From Alphaproteobacteria bacterium (lineage in GTDB: Bacteria > Pseudomonadota > Alphaproteobacteria > GCA-016699305), in NCBI GenBank assembly GCA_016699305.1, contig CP064970.1, positions 682,001-746,000 of the forward strand: 64,000 nt of DNA. The letters run 5' to 3'. Shown here in pieces: positions 47,588-55,711 of this stretch. Both the position numbers and the translations under genes were made by a program. Within the stretch, counting starts at the first letter, position 1, and every line of letters begins with the position of its first letter. Below the pieces are notes generated by a model. That model saw only the letters and a list, made by a program, of their open reading frames with translations. It ran no database searches and had not been told where the DNA came from.

Positions 47588-47617
47588 GTTAACAACCTGT
47601 TCATCCACCATGGTTAA
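47588..47617 (-). promoter_or_regulatory. TTAACCAT/GTTAAC motif pair upstream of the DUF2336 gene
   Basis: On the gene's strand TTAACCAT (47617-47610) is followed by AACAGGTT and GTTAAC, ending 27 bases before the start codon. The combination resembles the site before the hybrid kinase and CtrA half-sites. Inference only. Confidence 0.35.
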
Positions 47618-47760
47618 TGGGCACAAAGACCGCGACAGAATGTCACTGCCCTTAAGCACAAAGATCCATGCGACGACCGATACCCCGCAACTGAAAAAAG
47701 AACCGTTCGCAACCCTGCGGCTACGGCCGTGACCTGTAAAGTGCGTCTGTCATTTGTCTC

Positions 47761-47768
47761 AATGATTG
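47761..47768 (+). repeat. 8-bp target-site duplication, left
   Basis: aatgattg, directly before the left inverted repeat of the IS66-family element. The identical octamer is at 49322-49329 after the right repeat. Eight bases is the usual IS66 duplication length. Confidence 0.93.
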
Positions 47769-47785
47769 GTAACTCCCAAGCCCCC
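47769..47785 (+). repeat. IS66-family left terminal inverted repeat
   Basis: 17 bases, an exact reverse complement of 49305-49321. Confidence 0.95.
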
Positions 47786-47861
47786 GAGTGAGTCCGGAAG
47801 GCAACAGGTTTAAAGATCAAGCGGATAATGAGCTGATTTTGCTGGTGTTAGAAGGCTGGAT

Positions 47862-49301
47862 ATGAGTCAAAGGGGGATGGAGCTTTCCCCCGAGTTGCGC
47901 GAGTTAATCGAAGGTCTACGGCGAGAGATAGCCGTCTTGCGGTCTGAGAATGCGGCCTTGAAGCAGGAAGTGGCTGATCTGCGGCGGCAGTTGGGCAAGG
48001 ACAGCTCGAACAGCAGCAAACCGCCGTCGAGCGATGGGCTTGGCAAGAAGCCACGGATAGCGGGGAGTTTGCGCGGCGCGTCTGGCAAGAAAAGCGGCGG
48101 ACAGGCTGGGCATAAGGGCGGAACGCTGCGACGTGTTGAAACGCCGAATATCATCAAACACCACACGGCAGAAAACTGCGCTCATTGTCGTGCGAAGCTG
48201 ACATCTGCAATGGCGGATGGCGTCGAGAAGCGACAGGTGTTTGACATACCGGAGCCTCGGCTTGAGGTCACGGAACATCAAGCTCACATCTACACCTGCG
48301 CAAAATGCCATGGCACGACCCAGGCGGCGTTTCCCGAAGACGTGACATCGTTCGTTCAATACGGCGCACGCATCAAAGCGGCGGCGGTTTATCTGAACGC
48401 GCAGCAGCTTATTCCTGAAGACAGAGCCGCCGAGGTTATGAATGATGTGTTCGGCGCGAAAGGCTTGTGCCCCGACAGCATCGTCGCGTGGGGCAAGGCA
48501 AAAGCTGCGGCTTTGCAGCCTTTTGTCGAACATATCAGAAAGTTGTTAGACGCCGCCCCTGTACGGCATCTGGATGAAACCGGCTTTCGCATCGGCGGCA
48601 AAACGCAATGGTTGCATGTGGTATCGACAACGGCGCTGACGCATTATCGCGCGTCGGAAAAGCGCGGCACCGTTCCACGAACCCTGCAGGGCGGCGTCAT
48701 CGTCCACGACCATTTTAAACCGTATTATACGCTGGCGGGCCTGACCCACGGCCTGTGCAACGCGCATCATTTGCGCGAGTTGAAGGCCCTGACGGAGATC
48801 GAGAAAGAGCCGTGGGCGAAAAAGATGTTCCGCTTCCTTCTGCTGGCGAACAAGGCCGCGCATCGCGCCAAAGGCGCGGGCATGGAGTCTTTGCCCGAGC
48901 GCGTCAAGCGTCGTCTGATGTCTTTGTACGACGCGATCATCATGCAGGGCTGGATTTACCACGAAAACCTGCCTCCGCTCGCAGGGCGGCGTGTGGGGCA
49001 ACGCGGCAAACAGGCGCGGCGTCCCGGGTTCAATCTGCTGCGGCGCTTGCGCGACTTCAAACAGGACGCGTTGCGCTTCCTCGAAGACTTCGCCGTGCCC
49101 TTCACCAACAATCAGGCCGAGCAGGACATCCGCATGATGAAGGTGAAAATGAAAATCTCGGGCGGATTCCGCACCATGGACGGTGCCACAACCTTCGCCT
49201 CGCTCCGCTCCGTCCTCTCCACAGCCAGAAAACAGGGCTGGAACATCCTAAAAACCCTTGCCTCAAAACCAGAAACCCTCGTCTCGGCCCTGCCTGCCTG
49301 A
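47862..49301 (+). CDS. IS66-family transposase
   Basis: A 479-residue DDE transposase. An N-terminal coiled coil (LRREIAVLRSENAALKQEVA) leads into the hallmark KDSSNSSKPPSSDG and GGQAGHKGGTL. A zinc-finger-like CAHC and CAKC pair follows. The catalytic residues lie in RHLDETGFRI, GVIVHDHFKPY and TNNQAEQDIRMMK. The frame is complete and free of stops, so the element may be active. ATG 47862 is used here; ATG 47877 (MELSPEL) is possible. Confidence 0.96.
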   Translation: MSQRGMELSPELRELIEGLRREIAVLRSENAALKQEVADLRRQLGKDSSNSSKPPSSDGLGKKPRIAGSLRGASGKKSGGQAGHKGGTLRRVETPNIIKHHTAENCAHCRAKLTSAMADGVEKRQVFDIPEPRLEVTEHQAHIYTCAKCHGTTQAAFPEDVTSFVQYGARIKAAAVYLNAQQLIPEDRAAEVMNDVFGAKGLCPDSIVAWGKAKAAALQPFVEHIRKLLDAAPVRHLDETGFRIGGKTQWLHVVSTTALTHYRASEKRGTVPRTLQGGVIVHDHFKPYYTLAGLTHGLCNAHHLRELKALTEIEKEPWAKKMFRFLLLANKAAHRAKGAGMESLPERVKRRLMSLYDAIIMQGWIYHENLPPLAGRRVGQRGKQARRPGFNLLRRLRDFKQDALRFLEDFAVPFTNNQAEQDIRMMKVKMKISGGFRTMDGATTFASLRSVLSTARKQGWNILKTLASKPETLVSALPA

Positions 49302-49304
49302 AAT

Positions 49305-49321
49305 GGGGGCTTGGGAGTTAC
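49305..49321 (-). repeat. IS66-family right terminal inverted repeat
   Basis: gggggcttgggagttac, a perfect partner of the left end, starting three bases after the transposase stop. Confidence 0.95.
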
Positions 49322-49329
49322 AATGATTG
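49322..49329 (+). repeat. 8-bp target-site duplication, right
   Basis: aatgattg, identical to 47761-47768. Confidence 0.93.
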
Positions 49330-49446
49330 ATGACACGTCTATAGAAACTAAAATTGATTCATTAGTTTCATGCGATCATGGCATTATTGCTTATTAGGAA
49401 TGATACCCGTTACTAGGCCAGACATTGCAAGCCATGGAGACGCCAT

Positions 49447-50265
49447 ATGAATGCACAACCGTTCAAAACACAAACTTATCTTGATGTTGTACGCATGGAG
49501 CTTCGAGGCAGATTGTCTTGTGCGGCCATGGGGTACATTGAGATATTGAATTCGAAAGAGGAAAATCAGACCGTCCGAAATCATGCGGGCATGGGTGCTG
49601 TGCGTGTGGCCAACGCGATGCAAAAAGATCCTACCAAATTGCTAGAGGCTGCGCGGGTCTATGTTCAGATCATCGCGGGGTCGCAAACTGGTCATGTACG
49701 ATGTGTCGATCGCGCAACAGTGGGGTTTTCTCAAGCGCTGCTACGATTGGACGCTTTTGATTCAGAGGGCGCAATGGACACGCGTTTGCATGCTATGACC
49801 GAGGTTCCCAAGACGGCACTGGGGCAGATGGCGACACGTTTTTTCTATAAACAAGGATGCGGCACTGGTCACGTCCAGAAGATGTGTGTTGCGGCTTCCA
49901 CGGCGAGAGCGATGATATCCACAGCCGTTCAAGCGCCGCGCGGTTCTCGAAAACGCCATCAGGCCCTGGATCTGTATCGTCGAATGGCCGACATCATTGT
50001 GCAGTCAGGGCAGAAAAGAATTGCCGCGGATATGAATCGTTGGGCAACCAAGTTGCTTCATAAAGTCGGTCGCATGGAACAAGCGGCCTTATTAAAATCG
50101 ACCAACAACCGGTCCGTGCTCGCGCCTCGACAGACGGTGAAGCGGCATAGGGGCGTTCGCCATGCGGTCCGGCTGGTGATGGCCAAATGGGCCCGTAAGG
50201 TATACCGCGCGAGCCGCCCTATCCATAGGTCAGTTAACAGTTCAGCCGCCCTGTCAATATCTTAG
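49447..50265 (+). CDS. Unrecognised protein with basic C-terminus
   Basis: A 272-residue soluble protein that I cannot place. The middle looks helical (VANAMQKDPTKLLEAARVYV, MCVAASTARAMISTAV, ALDLYRRMADIIVQSGQKRI). The last 60 residues are strongly basic (RQTVKRHRGVRHAVRLVMAK, WARKVYRAS), which could bind nucleic acid or membranes. No signal peptide. ATG 49447 follows GGAGACGCCAT. It lies just downstream of the IS element and upstream of convergent rluD. Probably a lineage-restricted gene. Confidence 0.6.
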   Translation: MNAQPFKTQTYLDVVRMELRGRLSCAAMGYIEILNSKEENQTVRNHAGMGAVRVANAMQKDPTKLLEAARVYVQIIAGSQTGHVRCVDRATVGFSQALLRLDAFDSEGAMDTRLHAMTEVPKTALGQMATRFFYKQGCGTGHVQKMCVAASTARAMISTAVQAPRGSRKRHQALDLYRRMADIIVQSGQKRIAADMNRWATKLLHKVGRMEQAALLKSTNNRSVLAPRQTVKRHRGVRHAVRLVMAKWARKVYRASRPIHRSVNSSAALSIS

Positions 50266-50398
50266 GGGCCAAGCAGATGCGAGGTGGACGGTGATGAAGC
50301 AAGGACAGGCCGTCCATTCTTCGGATTCTGAGACGATCTTGGCGCTCTGATGCAAGCGTGCCAAATATTTTGAGGAATTTTCGCTTAGGATTGCCAGG

Positions 50399-51394
50399 TT
50401 ATATTTTAGTGCCTGCCTCCATCAGCACCACCAGTTCCTGCATGTCTTTGGGCAAAGGGCTGGTGAAATGGCGCGGTGCGTTGTCGGTCGGATGGATGAA
50501 ATCCAGCTCGGTGGCGTGTAGGGCTTGGCGGGGGAAGGCGCGCAGCAGGGGCAACAAGTGGTTTTTAGCCTGTGTACGCAGTAAAGCGCGAGGCGGTGGG
50601 CCATAGGTGGCATCGCCCACGATGGGATGGCCGATATGGGACATATGCACGCGAATCTGGTGGGTACGACCTGTTTCCAAACGGCATTCGATCAGACTCG
50701 CCAAAGGACCGAAGGTCGCAAGCGTGCGGTAATGTGTGATGGCCAATTTACCATGCTCGGCATCCTGCGCGGCGTTTGTCACGGCCACCTTGCGCCGGTC
50801 GGTGGGACTGCGAGCCAACCGCGTTTCGATGCGTCCGGACGATGGATAGGGCCAGCCCCAGACCAGGGCATGATAGACACGCGCCAATCTGTGGCCTGAG
50901 AATTGAGCACTGAGCGCCCGGTGGGCGATATCGTGGCATGCCACCACCATAAGGCCGCTGGTGTCTTTATCCAGACGGTGGACGATGCCGGGCCGCAAAT
51001 CGCCTCCCATGCCCGAGAGTCTACCCGCGCAATGGGCTACCAATCCGTTGACTAATGTGCCGTCAGGATTACCGCAAGCCGGATGCACCACAAGACCGGC
51101 GGGCTTATCCAAGACGATCACATCGTCATCTTCGTACACAATAGCCAGATCCATCGGTTGGGCGATGGCTGTCGCTTTTTCAGGCTCGGGCAGGCGCACG
51201 CGCAGATGCTGCCCCTGTCGCGTCGTAGCATCGGCCTGGATTTGGGGATGGCCGTCCACTTCCACCCCGCCCGCTTCAATCACGGCGCGCGCCGCCGTGC
51301 GGGACAGACAATCCTTCAGCATCAGCGCTAAAGCCTTGTCCAACCTCATTCCTGACCGATCCGGTGGAATCTCAACCTCGACCCAATTGGCCAT
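50399..51394 (-). CDS. rluD: Pseudouridine synthase of the RluA/RluD family
   Basis: Isomerises uridine in 23S rRNA. The 331-residue protein has an S4 RNA-binding domain (RLDKALALMLKDCLSRTAAR), the catalytic motif HRLDKDTSGLMV with its Asp, LARVYHALVWG, and the family C-terminus (LIECRLETGRTHQIRVHMSH, HIGHPIVGDATYG, LHATELDFIHP). S4 plus catalytic domain and length fit RluD better than RluA or RluC, but this distinction is not certain. Confidence 0.88.
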   Translation of the reverse strand: MANWVEVEIPPDRSGMRLDKALALMLKDCLSRTAARAVIEAGGVEVDGHPQIQADATTRQGQHLRVRLPEPEKATAIAQPMDLAIVYEDDDVIVLDKPAGLVVHPACGNPDGTLVNGLVAHCAGRLSGMGGDLRPGIVHRLDKDTSGLMVVACHDIAHRALSAQFSGHRLARVYHALVWGWPYPSSGRIETRLARSPTDRRKVAVTNAAQDAEHGKLAITHYRTLATFGPLASLIECRLETGRTHQIRVHMSHIGHPIVGDATYGPPPRALLRTQAKNHLLPLLRAFPRQALHATELDFIHPTDNAPRHFTSPLPKDMQELVVLMEAGTKI

Positions 51395-51524
51395 CCGGCC
51401 CTCTCAATCTGTGTGCCTGTGTGACTGAATAATACGAGATTTTTTCATTCTTGGTGTGCTAGTATCTGCCGCACCGTAGCCTCCGGGGGGCGCACACCTC
51501 CCAGCTTGTCTATTCGCCTCAGGC

Positions 51525-51600
51525 GAGTCCGTAGCTCAGCCGGTAGAGCATCTGACTTTTAATCAGAGTGTCGCGGGTTCGAGCCCCGCCGGACTCACCA
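51525..51600 (+). tRNA. tRNA-Lys (anticodon UUU)
   Basis: A 76-base cloverleaf. The acceptor arms are GAGTCCG and CGGACTC, with discriminator A and encoded CCA (51597-51600). The D-arm contains AGCTCAGCCGGTAGAGC, the anticodon stem TCTGA/TCAGA encloses loop CTTTTAA with anticodon TTT, and the T-arm is GCGGG-TTCGAGC-CCCGC. No tRNA-targeted insertion is seen downstream. Confidence 0.97.
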
Positions 51601-51773
51601 TCTTTCCAATATGTTATCGCCGTCATTCGCGAGACGTTGGAAGTTCTTTGCGCCCTATTCTCCGTTACTCAACGACCAGGAAACAGCGCCAGGAACATCC
51701 TTTATATTCTCACAAAGCCCGCCAACATCCTTATTACAGACCTGCATGCTTAATTTTCGGCTTGAGAGTTACC

Positions 51774-53183
51774 TTATTCTTCCTGCTGCGTGATTGGGGT
51801 TCCCGATTCCAAGAGGGTCGGGATGGTCTTCGTGGGTGCCATATGTTCAGGCGCGCCGACCATCAGGATCAAGGGCGAAGGTGTCAGCATCTTCGCGGCG
51901 GCTTTTTGAGCTTGGCGCGCAGTCACGGCGCGTAGGCGCTTGGGGTATTCCGACAGAAAGTCAGGACCCATTCCCGTGCGCTTCATCGACAGCATCAAGG
52001 CGGACATGTCATCGCTCGATGTCAGGGCCACGGCATGTGAGCCGGCCAGATAGTCCTTGGCTTGGCGCAGTTCCTTGGACGTGGGGCCGGTCTTGGCCAT
52101 GCGGGACCATACCTGACGCATGACGGCCAGGGCCTTGGCGGCGCGGTCGTTATTGGCCGAGGCCCGCGCCTGGATCATGCCCAGCTCGCGATAAGGCGTG
52201 AGGAAGCTGGACGCGCCATAGGTCAGTCCGCGCTTTTCCCGCGTCTCGGTCATCAATCGCGATTCAAAGCTGCCGCCGCCCAGAACGAAATTCACGATCA
52301 TCGCGGCGAACCAATCGGGGTCACGATAACTGGGCGCGGCCGCGCTGAGCAGTAAGGTGGTCTGTGCGCCTTGGCGCGGCATCAGCACGCTTTGTCCCAG
52401 ATCCTTCAATCGAGCCGGAGGCATGCCCACGGGCCGGGATTGCGCCGGCAACCCGCCAAATATTTGATCCAGCAAAGCGCCCAGCACTTCGGGCGTCACA
52501 TCGCCCACCGCCGTGACGGTCAGATTGTCGCGCGCCAAGCGTCCGCGCGTGAAATCACGCAAGTCCTGCGACGTGATGCGCTCCAGGCTGTCGCGCGTGC
52601 CCAAGACCCATTGACCATAGGGGTGACCCGCCAAGGCGATATCCAGCATGGCGCGTTGCGCCAACCAGTCGGGATCGTTCAGGGAACGGCGCAACAGGGC
52701 CAGTTGAGCGTTGCGCATGCGCGCGATATCGACATCGTCAAAGCGCGGCTGCGTCAGGGCCTCGGCCACCAGACGCGCGGCGCGTTCGCGCGTTTCCGTC
52801 AAGACGCGAAGATGGCCGTTTAACGAGTCGCGCCGGGCCTCCATGGAAAACTCGATGGCGTCGTCTTCAAGGGCTTGGTGAAAGGCGCTGGCATCCATGC
52901 TTTGCGTACCCTCGTCCATCAGGGACATGGCCAATCGCGCCAAGCCTTGCCGGTCGGGCGGATCGGTCTCCATGCCGCCTTCGAAGGCGAAAGACAGCGA
53001 CAGGATCGGCAATCGCGAGTCGGCGATCAACCATGCCTTGATTCCGCCGGGACTGGTAACTTCCTGCACCTGGGGCAAGGCCTGGGCGGGGACCGCGAAT
53101 ACCGTCAGCGCGGCCAGGGCCAACAGGCCAAGAGCCAAACGTCGCGTGCGAGCAAACAAGAGTATCGTCAGAGGGGCGATCAT
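51774..53183 (-). CDS. M16-family peptidase, non-catalytic partner
   Basis: A 469-residue secreted or periplasmic protein with a signal peptide (LALGLLALAALTVFAVPAQA). The fold is M16 (PILSLSFAFEGGMETDPPDR, GLARLAMSLMDEGT), but the zinc motif HxxEH is absent: the equivalent region reads LARLAMSLMD. The second half has the substrate-binding M16 pattern (REKRGLTYGASSFLTPYREL). It lies three bases downstream of an active M16 gene, and such pairs usually form a heterodimer of one catalytic and one inactive subunit. Confidence 0.9.
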   Translation of the reverse strand: MIAPLTILLFARTRRLALGLLALAALTVFAVPAQALPQVQEVTSPGGIKAWLIADSRLPILSLSFAFEGGMETDPPDRQGLARLAMSLMDEGTQSMDASAFHQALEDDAIEFSMEARRDSLNGHLRVLTETRERAARLVAEALTQPRFDDVDIARMRNAQLALLRRSLNDPDWLAQRAMLDIALAGHPYGQWVLGTRDSLERITSQDLRDFTRGRLARDNLTVTAVGDVTPEVLGALLDQIFGGLPAQSRPVGMPPARLKDLGQSVLMPRQGAQTTLLLSAAAPSYRDPDWFAAMIVNFVLGGGSFESRLMTETREKRGLTYGASSFLTPYRELGMIQARASANNDRAAKALAVMRQVWSRMAKTGPTSKELRQAKDYLAGSHAVALTSSDDMSALMLSMKRTGMGPDFLSEYPKRLRAVTARQAQKAAAKMLTPSPLILMVGAPEHMAPTKTIPTLLESGTPITQQEE

Positions 53184-53186
53184 GGC

Positions 53187-54608
53187 TTATGGCTCCTGCT
53201 GTGCGGCGTTATCTGCGATCTGGGCGCATTGTTCCTGCGGCAACAGCCAACCGGTTACCCAGCCGCCTGTGCGGCCAAACACGTCCTTGGCGGCTTGTTG
53301 TACCTGCTCGGGCGTCACGGCGGCGATGCGCGCAGGCCAGGATTCAACATCGGCCACGCTTTGGCCGGTGGCGACCGAGAGGCCCAATACCTGGGCCGGA
53401 TCGGTCACATCGTCGCGGGCCAGGATGCCCATGCGTTTCAGACGCTCGATCGCCTCGGCGGTTTCTTGGGCAGTCACACCATCTCGAACCAAACGCGCCG
53501 TTTCCTCGGCCATCACGGCGTCGATCTTGCCCAAGGAGTCCTTCATGGGCGAGACGCTCAGCGTCATCATGCCCTCGTCCCAGGCTTCGCCTTGATACGA
53601 GGTGCTTGCGCCGGTGGCGATTTTGTCCTCCATCACCAAGCGGCGATAGAGGCGGCTGGTGCGTCCGCCGCCCAGAATATCGGCCAGGACTTCGAAAGCG
53701 GCAGAACGCGGGTCGCTGGCCTTGGGCGCGCGTCCCCATCTTTGCCAACTGGCTTGGCGCAATCCCGCATCACACACTTTGATCTGCGCGGGCCGTGCCG
53801 TTCGGTCCATGGGGTCGCGTGCGCGATCACGAGGGGGCACAAAACGCCGGGGCAATCGGCCATAGGTTTTCTCGGCCAGCTTCAGCACTTTTTGTGGTTC
53901 CACATCGCCCGAAACCACAAGAATGGCGTTATTGGGCGCGTAGTTTTTTTTGTGGCGTTCCAGGGCCAAAGCGGGGGTAAGGCCCTTGATTTCCTCCGCC
54001 GTGCCGATCACCGGGCGACCATACGGGCTGACGCCGTACAGCGCCTTGCGCATCTGTTCCCATAGACGGCCAGACGGCTCGTCATCGGTGCGTTCGCGCC
54101 GTTCGGACAGCACCACGTCGCGTTCGGTCAGGCCCTGGGCGACGGGAAAGTGAAGCCCCGCCATACGATCAGCTTCAAGCCTCATCACCAATTCCAGTCT
54201 ATCGGCGGGCACGGTCTGAGTATAGGTGGTGGTGTCGTAACTGGTGAAGGCGTTGTCATGACCGCCATGGCTGCTGACCAAGCGGCTGAACGTCCCGCCC
54301 GGATGTCGCTTCGTGCCCTTGAACATCAGATGTTCCAGATAATGGGCCAGTCCTGCATGGCCGGGCGCGTCATCGGCGGCACCGGTGCGGTACCACACTT
54401 GGTGGATCACGACAGGCGCGCGGTGGTTGGGCACCACGATCACGTCCATGCCGTTTTTCAGCGTAAAGGTGGTGGGATAAAACAGTCCGGCGGCAATAGC
54501 GGGCCCTGGCTTACCGGCCGTGGAGGATTCGACGGGAGCACATCCACCAGCCGTTGTTCCCAGCAGGGCCATCAGCCCACCTACAAAGACTGCCCGATGA
54601 AACCGCAT
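53187..54608 (-). CDS. M16-family zinc peptidase, catalytic subunit
   Basis: A 473-residue exported protease with an N-terminal signal and possible weak lipobox (TTAGGCAPV). The inverted zinc motif is HYLEHLMFKGT, with the third ligand expected in RDVVLSERRERTDDEPSGRL. VWYRTGAADDAPGHAGLAHY is typical of bacterial PqqL/processing-peptidase-like M16 enzymes. It forms a two-gene unit with the inactive M16 protein. Confidence 0.92.
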   Translation of the reverse strand: MRFHRAVFVGGLMALLGTTAGGCAPVESSTAGKPGPAIAAGLFYPTTFTLKNGMDVIVVPNHRAPVVIHQVWYRTGAADDAPGHAGLAHYLEHLMFKGTKRHPGGTFSRLVSSHGGHDNAFTSYDTTTYTQTVPADRLELVMRLEADRMAGLHFPVAQGLTERDVVLSERRERTDDEPSGRLWEQMRKALYGVSPYGRPVIGTAEEIKGLTPALALERHKKNYAPNNAILVVSGDVEPQKVLKLAEKTYGRLPRRFVPPRDRARDPMDRTARPAQIKVCDAGLRQASWQRWGRAPKASDPRSAAFEVLADILGGGRTSRLYRRLVMEDKIATGASTSYQGEAWDEGMMTLSVSPMKDSLGKIDAVMAEETARLVRDGVTAQETAEAIERLKRMGILARDDVTDPAQVLGLSVATGQSVADVESWPARIAAVTPEQVQQAAKDVFGRTGGWVTGWLLPQEQCAQIADNAAQQEP

Positions 54609-54635
54609 GGAACCTCCCGTTTTTGTCTGTGTGTC

Positions 54636-55181
54636 TTAGAACCCCAACCAGCCCGATTTGCCGCGTTCGATGATGGGGGTCGCTCCCTTATCGGCGGGAG
54701 CCTTGCTTTCCGCATTGCCTTTCAGGCGCTGGGCCTCGGCAGGGGCGTCCACCACGGCGGCCGGAGTTTCACGCGGACCGCGCCAGAAGAGGATATCATC
54801 CACCAGTTTCTTGTTGCCTTGCGCGGTCTGGGCCGCCTCTCGGTCGATCTGCTCACGGATATTCGGGTCGCTGTCCTTAGTGGCTGCGCCTTCCAAAAGC
54901 TGCCTTTCGGCGGCGGAGGCGGAAGCGGGGGCCGTGGGCGCGCTGCCCAGAACCGCACGTCGCGCGTCCTCGCCCGGGTTGCTTTCTTGGGGGCGAGGGG
55001 CACCCAGACGCGGAGGACGCAAGGCGAAATCGGGAGGCAGGGACAAGGGCGCGCGTTCGACCACCGAGAACTCATCGGGCGGCTTGCGCGTCAGTCCCAA
55101 CGTATCGCGCACGCTGGAGCAACCCGACAAAAGGACGGTGGCGGCGCTGGCCATGAGCATCAAACGAAACGGCGTCATCAT
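54636..55181 (-). CDS. DUF3035/BamF-like lipoprotein
   Basis: A 181-residue outer-membrane lipoprotein with signal and lipobox LLSGCSS. The conserved DEFSVVERAPLSLPPDFALR then PPRLGAPRP is the DUF3035 signature. In Caulobacter the BAM-associated protein BamF has this domain. The rest is Ala/Pro-rich and low-complexity. Its start overlaps the lspA stop (ATGA), so it is translated with lspA and ileS. Confidence 0.85.
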   Translation of the reverse strand: MMTPFRLMLMASAATVLLSGCSSVRDTLGLTRKPPDEFSVVERAPLSLPPDFALRPPRLGAPRPQESNPGEDARRAVLGSAPTAPASASAAERQLLEGAATKDSDPNIREQIDREAAQTAQGNKKLVDDILFWRGPRETPAAVVDAPAEAQRLKGNAESKAPADKGATPIIERGKSGWLGF

Positions 55182-55711
55182 GAGGATTCCTTCTGAGCAT
55201 GTTTCTTATTCTTGTGCGTCTTGTCGAAGACGCCGTCAAGCAACAGCAATGCGACGCCGATCACGATGCCGCTATCGGCCAGGTTGAAGGCCGGCCAGTG
55301 CCATCCGGCGATATGGAAGTCCAGAAAATCGAACACCGCTCCCAGCAGGATACGATCTAGCGTGTTGCCCAAGGCCCCGCCGATCACAAGCCCCAGGGCC
55401 AGGCTGGCCCACAAGCTGACCCCACGGCATAGCCAAATCAGCAAAAAGACGGTCACGGCCAGGCTGATTCCGACGAACACGATGGCGGGCAACCCGTGGT
55501 CATTGAAAAGACCAAAACTAACTCCCCGATTGGCCACCGCCACAAGATCCAAAAAAGGCAGCACCGGAATGCGTCGTGGCGGCGGCAAAGGCAGTACCGC
55601 GCCCATGACCATAAGCTTGGTCAGGCGATCCAGCACCAGCAAAACGGCGGCCAGGGCCAAAGCCGACAACACATGGCGCGGGTTCGCGCCCATCTTCAAA
55701 GCATATTTCAT
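55178..55711 (-). CDS. lspA: Lipoprotein signal peptidase (signal peptidase II)
   Basis: Cleaves prolipoprotein signals at the inner membrane. ATG 55711 (MKYALKMGANPRHV) overlaps the ileS stop and gives 177 residues. Four membrane segments are visible (LSALALAAVLLVLDRLTKLM first). The catalytic aspartates are in GNTLDRILLGAVFDFL and FNLADSGIVIG. The conserved NRGVSFGLF is present. The C-terminus is Lys/His-rich. The ileS-lspA order is common in bacteria. Confidence 0.94.
   Translation of the reverse strand: MKYALKMGANPRHVLSALALAAVLLVLDRLTKLMVMGAVLPLPPPRRIPVLPFLDLVAVANRGVSFGLFNDHGLPAIVFVGISLAVTVFLLIWLCRGVSLWASLALGLVIGGALGNTLDRILLGAVFDFLDFHIAGWHWPAFNLADSGIVIGVALLLLDGVFDKTHKNKKHAQKESS

Larger units (their letters stand above)
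47769..49321 (+). mobile_element. Complete IS66-family insertion sequence, 1,553 bp
   Basis: Bounded by perfect 17-bp inverted repeats (47769-47785, gtaactcccaagccccc, and 49305-49321) and by 8-bp direct duplications of aatgattg. It carries a single transposase gene, with no tnpA/tnpB accessory genes, so it belongs to the one-gene IS66 subgroup. Intact ends and duplication point to a recent insertion into noncoding DNA between the DUF2336 gene and an unrecognised gene. Confidence 0.95.

Noticed and set aside
52875..54065. 396-codon plus-strand frame across the M16 genes
   Set aside because: Antisense to two well-supported M16 genes, rich in His/Gly/Gln as expected for a shadow frame.
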